Part shown: piece after piece, positions 42,210 through 50,620 of the stretch
How the letters are laid out: each line of letters starts with the position of its first letter
Numbering within the stretch: the stretch's first letter is position 1
NCBI RefSeq assembly: GCF_008831125.1
Contig: NZ_WBKA01000008.1
Span: 1-64,000, forward strand
Direction: 5' to 3'
DNA length: 64,000 bases
Source: Pseudoclavibacter caeni
Lineage (GTDB): Bacteria > Actinomycetota > Actinomycetes > Actinomycetales > Microbacteriaceae
The notes under the pieces: model-generated
Told to the model about the DNA's origin: nothing
The model's database searches: none
Seen by the model: the letters and a program-made list of their open reading frames with translations, nothing else
Translations under genes and position numbers: made by a program

Positions 42210-43399
42210 GCGTGTCCTCCATCTCTCGGGCGGGTGCTCCCGCAGTCCGACCGGGGGCCGCCCGCAGGCGCCGCACCACCGGCCACGAGCCCCGACGGCC
42301 GGTCCCGCTGGTCGACGACCCGCAGCCCGGCGACGAGCGCGGGGATACCGCGGTGGTCGCGCGGCCACCACACGCCGACGACCGCGAGCAGGATGAGCAC
42401 CTGGGCCGTCGTCTGCAGGAGCGGTCGTACGACGGCGAACGGCCCCGACGAGGCCTGGCCCGTCACGTCAAGCAGCATGTCGGCCATCCCGACGACGCCC
42501 GCGCCGCCGCTGCCAAGCAGGAACCGCAGGGCGCGGGCCAGCCACGCCGGCCGCCCGTCGGCCGGCCGGGTCACGAGCAGCACCGCCCACTCGCCGAACG
42601 TGCGCCCGCCGCTGGCGACCATGACCAGTTGCACGGCGAGCGGCACGCCCCAGACCGCCGCGACGAGCCATGGGTTCGCGGGCAGGTCCGCCGCGCCCGG
42701 CAGGCCGAGCCCGGCGGCGACCACGGCCGCCGACAGCCGCAGCAGCTCCGGCAGCACGAGCACGAGCATCCCGTCGCTGATCGCGGCCATGGCCCGGCGC
42801 AGCGCGGTGACCGGGGCGGGGGCGCCGGCGTCCGCGCGCTCGCCCCGCCGCGCGAACGGCAGCGCGAGCAGCGAGCCGAGCACGGCGCCGGCGGTGTTGG
42901 CCAGCAGGTCGTCCACATCGAACACGCGGTACGCGCACGGGTACACGCCCCACACCCCGGTCAGCTGGGTGAGCTCGATCAGCAGCGAGACGGCGAGGCC
43001 GACCCCGCCGGCGACGAGGACGCCCCGCCGGTGACGCACGCGCAGCAGCGCGCCGAGGGGCGCGAACAGCAGGAGGTTCAGCGCGAGCTGCCAGACAGTC
43101 ATCGAGCGCAGCAGCACGCCCGGCGAGGGATGCGCGGCCAGCAGGCGGCGCAGGTCGTCCAGTGGGACGAGCTGCACGGCTCGGCATCGGTAGCCGGCGG
43201 AGGGCAGCGGCAGCAGCGTGTACGCGACGAGGCCGGCCAGGTACACGGCCATCAGCACCCAGCCGAGCACCCACCAGACGCCGGCCCCGCCCCGGCGGCG
43301 GTAGCTGACGACGACGAACGGCACGAACAGCACGACCGCGACGAACGTCCCGACGAGCACCGCGAGGACGGCGAGCCGGGGCTGGAGCACCGAGGTCAT
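42206..43399 (-). CDS. VanZ-RDD fusion membrane protein
   Basis: The 397-residue protein has a VanZ-type domain first (residues 10-180: YTLLPLP, NLLLFAPLGALL, LIELTQL, FDVDDLLANTAGAVLG) and then an RDD-like region of three more helices (AAISDGMLVLVLPELL onward), giving about eight membrane segments. VanZ domains are linked to resistance to teicoplanin and lysozyme-type envelope attack; RDD domains to transport or ion homeostasis. It overlaps bioQ upstream and rsmI downstream by ATGA in both cases. Confidence 0.8.
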   Translation of the reverse strand: MTSVLQPRLAVLAVLVGTFVAVVLFVPFVVVSYRRRGGAGVWWVLGWVLMAVYLAGLVAYTLLPLPSAGYRCRAVQLVPLDDLRRLLAAHPSPGVLLRSMTVWQLALNLLLFAPLGALLRVRHRRGVLVAGGVGLAVSLLIELTQLTGVWGVYPCAYRVFDVDDLLANTAGAVLGSLLALPFARRGERADAGAPAPVTALRRAMAAISDGMLVLVLPELLRLSAAVVAAGLGLPGAADLPANPWLVAAVWGVPLAVQLVMVASGGRTFGEWAVLLVTRPADGRPAWLARALRFLLGSGGAGVVGMADMLLDVTGQASSGPFAVVRPLLQTTAQVLILLAVVGVWWPRDHRGIPALVAGLRVVDQRDRPSGLVAGGAAPAGGPRSDCGSTRPRDGGHA

Positions 43400-44175
43400 C
43401 GGGCCGCCTCGCCGCGCGCCGGCCAGGACTCGCCGGCGCCGGGCTCGGCCGCATCGGCCGTGCCTCGGGTGCCGGCCGCACCGTCGGCACCGGCCGCGGA
43501 CACGCGCGCGTCGAGCCCGTCGACGAGCAGGTCGACGCCGAAGGCGACGTCTCCCGGCAGGTCCGCGACCTCGGGGACGTCGGCGAGCGCGCCGTCCGCG
43601 AGCGCGTGCGCGACCGGGGCGGGGTCGCCGACCGCCACGCCGAGCGCGCGTGCCTGGGCGCGCTGCTGCTCGTGCTGGGTGGAGCCGAGCACGAGGTGCA
43701 GCATCGCCTGGGCGGCGGCGCGGGCGACGTCGTCGGGCACGCCGGCGGCGGCCGCGGCCAGGGTCAGGTGACGCTCGGGGACGTCATGGCCGAGCCCCAG
43801 CGCGATGGTGCTCGCGACGACCTCGGCACCGTCGCGGTGCTCGAGCAGCGCCAGGCGCAGCCACACCGCCTCGGCGCGCAGCCGGCCGGTCCAGCCGGGC
43901 AGCCGCTCGGCGACCCGGGCGAGCAGCGCGTCGCGCTCCGGCCGGTCACGGGTGATCCAGTCACTCACGGCGGCGAGCAGCGTCTGCTTGTTCGCGAAGT
44001 GCCAGTACAGGGCGCTCGGCCGCACGTCGAGCTCGGCGGCGAGCCGCCGCATGGTCAGATCCGCCAGCCCGTAGCGGTCGAGCAGCGCCACGGCCGCGGC
44101 GAGCACGTCGTCACCGGAGTGCCGCACGCGCCCTGCGGACGGGCGCACGGAGGACGGTGACGGTTCGGCGGGCAC
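43396..44175 (-). CDS. bioQ: TetR-family repressor, predicted BioQ
   Basis: The 259-residue protein has a TetR HTH (about residues 38-65, LTMRRLAAELDVRPSALYWHFANKQTLL split over two helices) and a longer C-terminal region with an Ala/Gly/Asp tail. It is divergent from bioY, and the shared intergenic region holds TGAAC-ACC-GTTCA, which matches the published actinobacterial BioQ motif TGAAC-N3-GTTAC. So it is very likely the biotin-pathway repressor. I choose the GTG at 44175 because TACACT lies six bases upstream and the extra N-terminal codons would run through the operators. Confidence 0.8.
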   Translation of the reverse strand: MPAEPSPSSVRPSAGRVRHSGDDVLAAAVALLDRYGLADLTMRRLAAELDVRPSALYWHFANKQTLLAAVSDWITRDRPERDALLARVAERLPGWTGRLRAEAVWLRLALLEHRDGAEVVASTIALGLGHDVPERHLTLAAAAAGVPDDVARAAAQAMLHLVLGSTQHEQQRAQARALGVAVGDPAPVAHALADGALADVPEVADLPGDVAFGVDLLVDGLDARVSAAGADGAAGTRGTADAAEPGAGESWPARGEAAR

Positions 44176-44181
44176 ATGTCG

Positions 44182-44187
44182 AGTGTA
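44182..44187 (-). promoter_or_regulatory. leaderless -10 box of bioQ
   Basis: TACACT on the minus strand, six bases before the GTG start codon. Confidence 0.45.
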
Positions 44188-44209
44188 CCGGCGCATCCGA
44201 CACGGCACG

Positions 44210-44237
44210 CGAACGTCGTTCAGGTGAACACCGTTCA
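44210..44237. promoter_or_regulatory. tandem BioQ operators between bioQ and bioY
   Basis: Two 13-base boxes: CGAAC-GTC-GTTCA (44210-44222) and TGAAC-ACC-GTTCA (44225-44237, a perfect palindrome). Their centres are 15 bases apart. A third inverted match, GTTCA-GG-TGAAC, bridges them. The second box ends two bases before the bioY -10 (TATACT, 44240-44245), so bound repressor would cover the bioY promoter and the upstream side of the bioQ promoter. Confidence 0.75.
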
Positions 44238-44239
44238 GG

Positions 44240-44245
44240 TATACT
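44240..44245 (+). promoter_or_regulatory. leaderless -10 box of bioY
   Basis: TATACT, seven bases before the ATG at 44253; CGTTCA 17 bases further upstream could be a poor -35. Confidence 0.55.
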
Positions 44246-44252
44246 GCGAGAC

Positions 44253-44912
44253 ATGTCCGCACACCGTTCCTTCGACAACCGTGACATCGCCCGCATCGCC
44301 GTGTTCGCCGCGTTCATCGCCGCGCTCGGCCTCGTCGGCCCGATCCCCGTGCCCGGTCTGCCCGTGCCGGTGACCGCCCAGACGCTCGGGGTCATGCTCG
44401 CCGGCGCCGTGCTCGGCGCGACCCGCGGGGCGCTCAGCGTCATCGCCTTCGAGGCGCTCGTGTTCGTCGGCCTGCCGCTGCTCAGCGGCGGACGCGGCGG
44501 CCCCGGCGTGTTCGTCTCGCCGACCGCCGGCTACCTCGTCGGTTTCATCGCCGGAGCCTGGGCCGTGGGCCTCATCACCCACGCCGGCTCGCGCGTCGTG
44601 TGGTGGCGCACCCTGCTCGGCACGATCGTCGGCGGCATCCCGGTCATCTACGCGTTCGGCATCCCGATCAGCGCCCTCGTCGCCCGCCTCGACCTCGGCC
44701 AGGCCGCGATCGCCTCCCTCGCCTTCCTTCCCGGCGACCTGCTCAAGGCCGTCGTCGCGACCCTCGTCGTCCAGGCACTCGCGAAGGCCTACCCCCAGGC
44801 GTTCCCCACTCCTCGACGGCGCGCCCGCGCCGCGGCGGCAGCACCAGCCACCACGGCGACCCCGACCGCCGCCACGCCGCCCACCGCGAAGCCCGCCGAC
44901 CCGCGAGCATGA
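44253..44912 (+). CDS. bioY: biotin ECF transporter S component
   Basis: The 219-residue membrane protein has six helices and the BioY signatures GPIPVPGLPVPVTAQTLGVM, GLPLLSGGRGGPGVFVSPTAGYL and LPGDLLKA. It binds biotin in the membrane and docks on the BioM-BioN energising module encoded three and four genes downstream. A 40-residue Ala/Pro/Thr tail is unusual. Transcription should start at its ATG and be shut off by BioQ. The stop overlaps the next start (ATGA). Confidence 0.95.
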   Translation: MSAHRSFDNRDIARIAVFAAFIAALGLVGPIPVPGLPVPVTAQTLGVMLAGAVLGATRGALSVIAFEALVFVGLPLLSGGRGGPGVFVSPTAGYLVGFIAGAWAVGLITHAGSRVVWWRTLLGTIVGGIPVIYAFGIPISALVARLDLGQAAIASLAFLPGDLLKAVVATLVVQALAKAYPQAFPTPRRRARAAAAAPATTATPTAATPPTAKPADPRA

Positions 44913-46174
44913 CCGCCCCGATGCCCGGCGCGGTCCCGGCCGACCTGTTCACGCCGATGCGCGGTGCGGACGCCACGATCGTGACCCGCATCCGCGCCGC
45001 GCGCGCCGCCGGCCGCATCCCCGTGGTGGGCGACGTCCGCTGGCCCGACGCCGTGTGGCGAGCGGCCCGCGGCCCGCTCAAGGGGCCCGATGCCCGGGCC
45101 TTGCTCGCGGCCGCCGGCGTGCGGCCCGGGCTCGCCGGCGCCGACCTGCCCTGGGCCACACTGACCTCGGGCACCACCGGCACGCCGGCGACGATCGTGC
45201 GCTCGGCCGCCTCCTGGCGGGCCTCATACCGGGTCACCGAGCGGCTCGTGGGGCTCGCGGCGGACGATGTGATCGGCATCCGCGCACCCCTGTCGTCCTC
45301 GCTGACCCTGTTCGCCCTCGGCCACGCCGACGACCGGGGCCTGCCGTTCGTGCCCGGCGCGGGGATGCCCGCCCGGGCGTTCGCCGACCGGGTCACCATC
45401 GCCCATGTGACCCCCTCGCAGCTGGCCCGCCTGCTCGACGGGCTCGCCGACGCGCGCGGCGTCGTCCGCCCCGGCCGGCTGCGGGCCGCGCTCGTCGGGG
45501 CGGCGCACCTGCCCGACCGGCTGCGGCTGCGGGCCGAGCGCGCCGGGCTGCTGGTGGTGGCCTACTACGGCGCCGCCGAGCTCTCGTACGTCGCCGTCGC
45601 GCGCCACGACGGCCTGCACCCGATCCCCGAGGTGCGCACCCGCGTCGACGCCGACGGCACCCTCTGGGTCGCCGGCGACCTCGTCGCGGCCGGCCGCCTC
45701 GACCCGCCCGACCGCCCGGGCCTCCTGCGCCGCGACGGCGACTGGCACACCGTCGGCGACCAGGTGCGCCGCACCCCCTCGGGGGCACTCGAGCTGCTCG
45801 GCCGCGAGGACGGGGCGATCACGACCGCCGGGGTCACCGTGCCGCCCGCACCGGTCGAGCGGCTCGTCGAGACCGTGCCCGGCGTGGCCGCCGCGGTCGT
45901 CGTGGGCGTGCCCGCCCCGGTCGTCGGCGCGCTCATCGGCTGCGCCGTCGAACCCGAGGACGCGACGGCCGACCCCGCCGCGCTCGTCGCCGCATGCCGG
46001 CGGACGCTCGCATCCCGCCTGCCCGCCACACACGTCCCCCGCCGCTGGCGGGTGCTCGCCCCGCTGCCGCTCACCGCGAGCGGGAAGCCCGACCGGCGGG
46101 CGATCCTGGCCGCGCTCGGCGCGACCGCGGGGCAGGCCGTCCCACAGGGCGCCGGGAAGGCGAGGGCGCGATGA
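44909..46174 (+). CDS. short AMP-dependent acyl-CoA synthetase-like protein in the biotin operon
   Basis: The 421-residue protein is a compact ANL-superfamily adenylating enzyme, closest in style to MenE. The P-loop reads LTSGTTGTPATIV, where the usual lysine is Ala; YYGAAELSY is the adenine-site motif, WHTVGDQVR the hinge region, and TASGKPDRRAIL carries the catalytic C-terminal lysine. About 80 residues are missing from the N-terminal domain compared with long FadD enzymes. A carboxylic acid substrate linked to biotin, such as pimelate or another dicarboxylate, is suggested only by position between bioY and bioM. Confidence 0.8.
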   Translation: MTAPMPGAVPADLFTPMRGADATIVTRIRAARAAGRIPVVGDVRWPDAVWRAARGPLKGPDARALLAAAGVRPGLAGADLPWATLTSGTTGTPATIVRSAASWRASYRVTERLVGLAADDVIGIRAPLSSSLTLFALGHADDRGLPFVPGAGMPARAFADRVTIAHVTPSQLARLLDGLADARGVVRPGRLRAALVGAAHLPDRLRLRAERAGLLVVAYYGAAELSYVAVARHDGLHPIPEVRTRVDADGTLWVAGDLVAAGRLDPPDRPGLLRRDGDWHTVGDQVRRTPSGALELLGREDGAITTAGVTVPPAPVERLVETVPGVAAAVVVGVPAPVVGALIGCAVEPEDATADPAALVAACRRTLASRLPATHVPRRWRVLAPLPLTASGKPDRRAILAALGATAGQAVPQGAGKARAR

Positions 46175-46196
46175 TGAGTCGAGGAGGAGCGAGACC

Positions 46197-47432
46197 ATGA
46201 CCCCCACCGCATCCCGCATCGTCGCCGCCCGGCGCACACCGTTCGCGGTGCGCGGCGGCCGACTGCGCGACCTGCCCGAGGACGCGCTCGCCGCGGCCGC
46301 GATCCGCGCGGCGCTCCGGGACGCCACGGTGCTCGAACCGCGCCCGACGCTGCCGGTCGAGGAGGTCGTGCTCGGCACATGCACCGGCCCGGGCGGGGAT
46401 CTCGGCCGCCGCGCCGCCCTCGCCGCCGGTCTCGCCGCGCCGGGGATCGCCGTGGACCGCCAGTGCGGCAGCGGGCTGGCCGCGATCGCCCTGGCCGACC
46501 GGCTCGTGCGCTCGCAGCCCGAGCCGGCGATGGTCGTCGCCGGCGGAGCCGAGAGCGCCTCCCGGGCGCCCGTGCGCACGCTCGACGGGGTGCCGTTCCG
46601 ACGGGCGCCGTTCGCACCGGCCGGGATGCCCGACCCGGACATGGCCCAGGCCGCCGAGCTGCTCGCCGCGGAGGGCGGGCTCACCCGGGCGGCGCAGGAC
46701 GCCTGGGCGCGCCGCGACCGCGAGCTCGCCCGCGCCGCACAGGCTCGCGGTGCCTTCGCCGCCGAGATCGCTCCGCTGGCCGGCGTGGACCACGACACGA
46801 TCGTGCCGGCCCGGGTCGAGCCCGCGCTCGGCCGGCTGCGTCCGATCACCGCCTCACCCGCCGGGCATCCCGACTGGGCGCCCACGGTCGCCGCCTCGAA
46901 CAGCACCCGCGACTGCGACGGGGCCGCCGCCGCAGTGCTCGTGCCCGACCGCGCAGACGACCCCCGCCCGGGCCTGCGCGTGCGCGCGGCGATCGCGGTG
47001 CCCGCAGACCCGGCCCGCCCCGGACTCGGCGCCGCGGTCGCCGTGCCCGTCCTGCTCGACCGGGCCGGGGTGACCCTCGACGAGGTCGCGGCGATCGAGC
47101 TCGTCGAGGCGTTCGCCGCCCAGACCCTCGCCGTGCTCGACGCGCTCGGGCTGCGCGAGCGGGCGAACGCGAAGCCGCGACACGTCCCCGGCGCCCGGTC
47201 CGACGCCACCGTGCCCCCGCCCGCCGCACCCGGCGTCGTCGACGCGCGCGTCGACGCGGACGGCGGCACGCTCGCCTGGGGGCATCCCTGGGGTGCGAGC
47301 GGCGCGGCGACCGTCGTGCGGCTGTTCACTCGGCTCGTGCGCTCCGGCGCCCCGGCCGGCACGCTCGGCCTCGCCGCCGTGTCGATCGGCGGCGGCCAGG
47401 GCGAGGCGCTGCTCGTGGAGGTCGTGCGATGA
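46197..47432 (+). CDS. thiolase-like protein with altered active site, biotin operon
   Basis: The 411-residue protein is a thiolase-superfamily member (start RIVAARRTPFAVRGG, end GGGQGEALLVE). The nucleophilic Cys90 in DRQCGSG and His363 in WGHPWGASGA are kept. Two classical residues are changed: the NEAF asparagine is Val303 (VEAFAAQ), and the second catalytic cysteine, normally in CxG-G-G, is Ser396 (VSIGGGQG). It may condense or cleave acyl-CoA by a modified mechanism or favour one direction. GAGGAGG gives it a strong start; the stop overlaps bioM (ATGA). Confidence 0.82.
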   Translation: MTPTASRIVAARRTPFAVRGGRLRDLPEDALAAAAIRAALRDATVLEPRPTLPVEEVVLGTCTGPGGDLGRRAALAAGLAAPGIAVDRQCGSGLAAIALADRLVRSQPEPAMVVAGGAESASRAPVRTLDGVPFRRAPFAPAGMPDPDMAQAAELLAAEGGLTRAAQDAWARRDRELARAAQARGAFAAEIAPLAGVDHDTIVPARVEPALGRLRPITASPAGHPDWAPTVAASNSTRDCDGAAAAVLVPDRADDPRPGLRVRAAIAVPADPARPGLGAAVAVPVLLDRAGVTLDEVAAIELVEAFAAQTLAVLDALGLRERANAKPRHVPGARSDATVPPPAAPGVVDARVDADGGTLAWGHPWGASGAATVVRLFTRLVRSGAPAGTLGLAAVSIGGGQGEALLVEVVR

Positions 47433-48169
47433 GCGACCGCAGGCACCCCAGACGCCCCGCCGGCCCCGATCCCGCCGGCCCCGCCGCGGCCGGCGTCCAT
47501 CTCGCCCACGTGAGCGTCGAGGCGGGCGACACCCGCATCCTCGACGACGTCTCGCTCGACCTCGACGCCCGTCGCGTCGCGGTGATCGGGGTGAACGGCT
47601 CGGGCAAGTCGACGCTGCTGCGCGTGCTCGACGGGCTCGTGCGCCCCGTCTCGGGCACGGTGCGCGTGCACGGGATTGACCCCGCGGCCGCTCCCCGGGC
47701 GCTGCGCCGCCGGGTCGGGTTCGTGTTCACCGACCCCGACATGCAGATCATCATGCCCACCGTGCACGAGGATCTCGCCTTCTCGCTGCGCGGCACGGGG
47801 CTCTCCCGCGTGCAGATCGCCGAGCGAGTCGACGGGTGGCTCGCCGACCACGGGCTCGCCCATCGCCGCGACGCCCCGGCGCACAGCCTCTCCGGCGGGC
47901 AGAAGCAGCTGCTCGCGATCGGCGCGGTGCTCATCCGCCGCCCCGACCTCGTGCTCGCCGACGAGCCGACGACGATGCTCGACCTGCCCAACGCCCGCCG
48001 GGTCACCCGCCTGCTCGTCGAGGAGCACCCCGGCCAGATCGTCATCGCCACGCACGACCTCGACCTCGCCGCCCGCTGCGACCTCGCCGTGCGCTTCGCC
48101 GCCGGGCGCGTCGTCGACATCGGTGCCCCCGCCCGACTCATCGCCGACTACCGGGCGGAGTGGCGATGA
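47429..48169 (+). CDS. bioM: biotin ECF transporter ATPase
   Basis: The 246-residue EcfA-type ATPase has Walker A GVNGSGKST near residue 54, the BioM-typical Q-loop FTDPDMQIIMPTVHEDLAF, signature LSGGQKQ, and Walker B LVLADEPTTMLD. It powers BioY through BioN. A 25-residue Pro/Arg-rich N-terminal extension precedes the domain. It overlaps both neighbours by four bases. Confidence 0.92.
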   Translation: MSDRRHPRRPAGPDPAGPAAAGVHLAHVSVEAGDTRILDDVSLDLDARRVAVIGVNGSGKSTLLRVLDGLVRPVSGTVRVHGIDPAAAPRALRRRVGFVFTDPDMQIIMPTVHEDLAFSLRGTGLSRVQIAERVDGWLADHGLAHRRDAPAHSLSGGQKQLLAIGAVLIRRPDLVLADEPTTMLDLPNARRVTRLLVEEHPGQIVIATHDLDLAARCDLAVRFAAGRVVDIGAPARLIADYRAEWR

Positions 48170-48762
48170 TCGCCCTGTACCGGCCGGGCACGAGCCCGCT
48201 GCACCGCCTGCCCGCCGGGGTGAAGCTTCTCACGCTCATGGGGCTCGCCCTCGCCGTGTCGCTCACGCCGCCCGTCGCCTGGCTGCCGGCCGCGCTGGCC
48301 GGGCTCGTGGTCGTCCTGTACGCCCTCGGCGGCCAGAGGCCGGCCGCCCTCGGCCATCAGCTGTGGGGGCTGCGCTGGATGATCGTCGTGCTCGCCGCGT
48401 TCCTCGTCGTCTTCCACGGGTGGCAGGACGCGCTGGTCACCACGAGCCGGATCGTCGCCGTGGTGCTGCTCGCCACGCTCATCGCGCTGACCACCTCGAC
48501 GACGGAGCTGCTCGACGCGCTCGAGCGGGGGATGCGCCCCCTCGCCCGGGTCGGCGTGCGACCGGCCCGGGTCGCCCTCACCCTCGCCCTGACGATCACC
48601 GCGGTGCCCGTCATCGCCGCGCTCGCCGGGCGGGTCCGTGAGGCGCAGGTCGCCCGAGGCGCCCCGTGGAGCCTGCGGTCCTGGCTTGTGCCGCTGCTCG
48701 TGCTCGTGCTGCGGCACGCCGACGGGCTGGCCGACGCGCTCTCCGCCCGCGGGGTGGACTGA
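48166..48762 (+). CDS. bioN: biotin ECF transporter transmembrane component
   Basis: The 198-residue EcfT-type protein has four to five helices and the two Ala-Arg-Gly coupling motifs, in REAQVARGA and ADALSARGVD, which grip the ATPase. Short length is typical of BioN. It is the last gene of bioY-ligase-thiolase-bioM-bioN. Confidence 0.9.
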   Translation: MIALYRPGTSPLHRLPAGVKLLTLMGLALAVSLTPPVAWLPAALAGLVVVLYALGGQRPAALGHQLWGLRWMIVVLAAFLVVFHGWQDALVTTSRIVAVVLLATLIALTTSTTELLDALERGMRPLARVGVRPARVALTLALTITAVPVIAALAGRVREAQVARGAPWSLRSWLVPLLVLVLRHADGLADALSARGVD

Positions 48763-48802
48763 AGCCGCGTCCTGACACAGCCCCCGGCAGGGCCGCACTC
48801 CG

Positions 48803-48808
48803 TACAAT
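48803..48808 (+). promoter_or_regulatory. leaderless -10 box of pmt
   Basis: TACAAT, six bases before the ATG at 48815. Confidence 0.55.
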
Positions 48809-48814
48809 GGCGCC

Positions 48815-50503
48815 ATGCCTCGCACGCCGTCTTCCCTCCCCCGGCATGTCGCCGGCGGCCCGGCTGACGACCGCGAGGCGCACCGGCCGGACGCCCGCAC
48901 CCACGACGACCACGCCGCGTCTCCCCGCCGCTCGCGCGCCGGCGAGCCCCGGCATGCCCGGTGGCATCCCGAGACGGCCCGGCACTGGTGGAGCGACCTG
49001 CGCGTGATGGGTCCCGCTGCCGTCACCCTGCTCGCCCTGGGCCTGCGGCTGTGGCGGCTCGGCTGGCCCGACACGCTCGTGTTCGACGAGACCTACTACG
49101 TCAAGGATGCCTGGTCGCTCGGCGCCCGCGGCAGCGAGGCGCAGTGGTCCGACGACCCGAACCCGACGTTCGAGTCGGGTGACTGGAGCTCGTTCCTGCC
49201 CGGCGAGGGGTCGTTCGTCGTCCACCCGCCGCTCGGCAAGTGGCTCATCTGGCTCGGCATGAACGCCGACGTCGGCCAGAGCTGGGCGTGGCGGCTGTCG
49301 GCCGCGCTGGCCGGCACGCTCACCGTGCTGCTCGTGTGCCTGCTCGCCCTGCGCCTGTTCCGCTCGGGCTGGTGGGCGACCCTCGCCGGGGGGCTGCTCG
49401 CGATCGACGGCCTCGCGATCTCGATGAGCCGCACCGGGCTGCTCGACGTGTTCATCGGCCTGTTCGTCACCGCCGCGGCCGGCGCGATCGTCCTCGACCG
49501 TGAACGGCACCGGCGCAGACTCGTCGCCACGGGTGGCGCGATCGACTGGCGTCGGCCGTGGCTGCTCACCGCGGCCGTGCTGCTCGGCTGTGCGACCGCG
49601 GTGAAGTGGTCAGGCCTGTGGTTCGCCCTCGCGTTCGGGCTGTTCACCGTCGTCGACGACCTGGCCGCCCGCCACGTGCTGCGCCGGGACGCGACCGGCG
49701 CCGCCCGCCCGCCGGCCCGCGTGCGCCTGTGGCCGCTGCGGGGCGGGCTGCAGGGGCTCGTGAACGCGGCGATCATGGCTCCGACGGTGCTCGTCGTGTA
49801 CCTCGCGTCGTGGACGGGCTGGCTCGTCACGCAGGACGGCTGGGGGCGCCACTGGGCCGACGACAACCCCGTCTCGGGGGTGGCCGCGCTCGTGCCCGGC
49901 CCGCTGCGCAGCCTGTGGCACTATCACGTGGTCGCCTACCGGTTCCACACCACGCTCGACGCGCCGCACCCCTGGGCGTCGAGTCCGCTGACCTGGCCGC
50001 TGATGCTCAAGCCGACGCTCTTCTATCGCACGATCACCGCGTACGGCGAGGACGGCTGCACCGACCCCTCCGGCTGCGTGGCCACCGTCTCGTCGATCGC
50101 GAACCCGCTCATCTGGTGGGCGGCCGGGCTGGCGACCCTCGTCGTGCTCGGCTGGCTGGCGTGGCGGCGCGACTGGCGGGCGGGGCTCATCATCACCGGC
50201 GTCGCCGGCGGCTGGCTGCCGTGGCTGCTGTACCTGAACCGCACCGTGTTCTTCTTCTACGCGGTGGCGTGGGAGCCGTTCCTCGTGCTCGCCCTCGTCG
50301 CCGCGCTGCGCCTGCTCGAGCCGGACGGCGCCGACGACTCCGCCCGCGCCCTGCGCCGACGGCGGTGGACGCGGCCCGCGACGGTCGCGTTCGTCGCCGT
50401 CGCCGTGCTCCTCTCCGCCTGGTTCTACCCGCTGTGGACCGGGGAGACGATCGCCCGCGACGTCTGGGCGCTGCACGCGTGGCTGCCGTCGAGCTGGCTG
50501 TGA
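48815..50503 (+). CDS. pmt: dolichyl-phosphate-mannose-protein mannosyltransferase family
   Basis: The 562-residue GT39 membrane enzyme transfers mannose from polyprenyl-phosphate mannose to exported proteins. The first extracytoplasmic loop has the catalytic acidic residues in FDETYYVKDAWSL, followed by HPPLGKWLIWLGM; about ten to eleven helices follow. A 55-residue basic, disordered N-terminus precedes the first helix. In many actinobacteria pmt is divergent from rsmI; here the biotin locus lies between. Confidence 0.92.
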   Translation: MPRTPSSLPRHVAGGPADDREAHRPDARTHDDHAASPRRSRAGEPRHARWHPETARHWWSDLRVMGPAAVTLLALGLRLWRLGWPDTLVFDETYYVKDAWSLGARGSEAQWSDDPNPTFESGDWSSFLPGEGSFVVHPPLGKWLIWLGMNADVGQSWAWRLSAALAGTLTVLLVCLLALRLFRSGWWATLAGGLLAIDGLAISMSRTGLLDVFIGLFVTAAAGAIVLDRERHRRRLVATGGAIDWRRPWLLTAAVLLGCATAVKWSGLWFALAFGLFTVVDDLAARHVLRRDATGAARPPARVRLWPLRGGLQGLVNAAIMAPTVLVVYLASWTGWLVTQDGWGRHWADDNPVSGVAALVPGPLRSLWHYHVVAYRFHTTLDAPHPWASSPLTWPLMLKPTLFYRTITAYGEDGCTDPSGCVATVSSIANPLIWWAAGLATLVVLGWLAWRRDWRAGLIITGVAGGWLPWLLYLNRTVFFFYAVAWEPFLVLALVAALRLLEPDGADDSARALRRRRWTRPATVAFVAVAVLLSAWFYPLWTGETIARDVWALHAWLPSSWL

Positions 50504-50620
50504 CCCCGGTGTCGGGCGGACGCGGCGGACCGCCCGGTTCGCGGCCCGCGGCCCGCCCCGACGACCGGACCCGACCACGGCACCCGGCCGTGGCATCCCG
50601 ACGGCTACAGTGGTGAGAAC

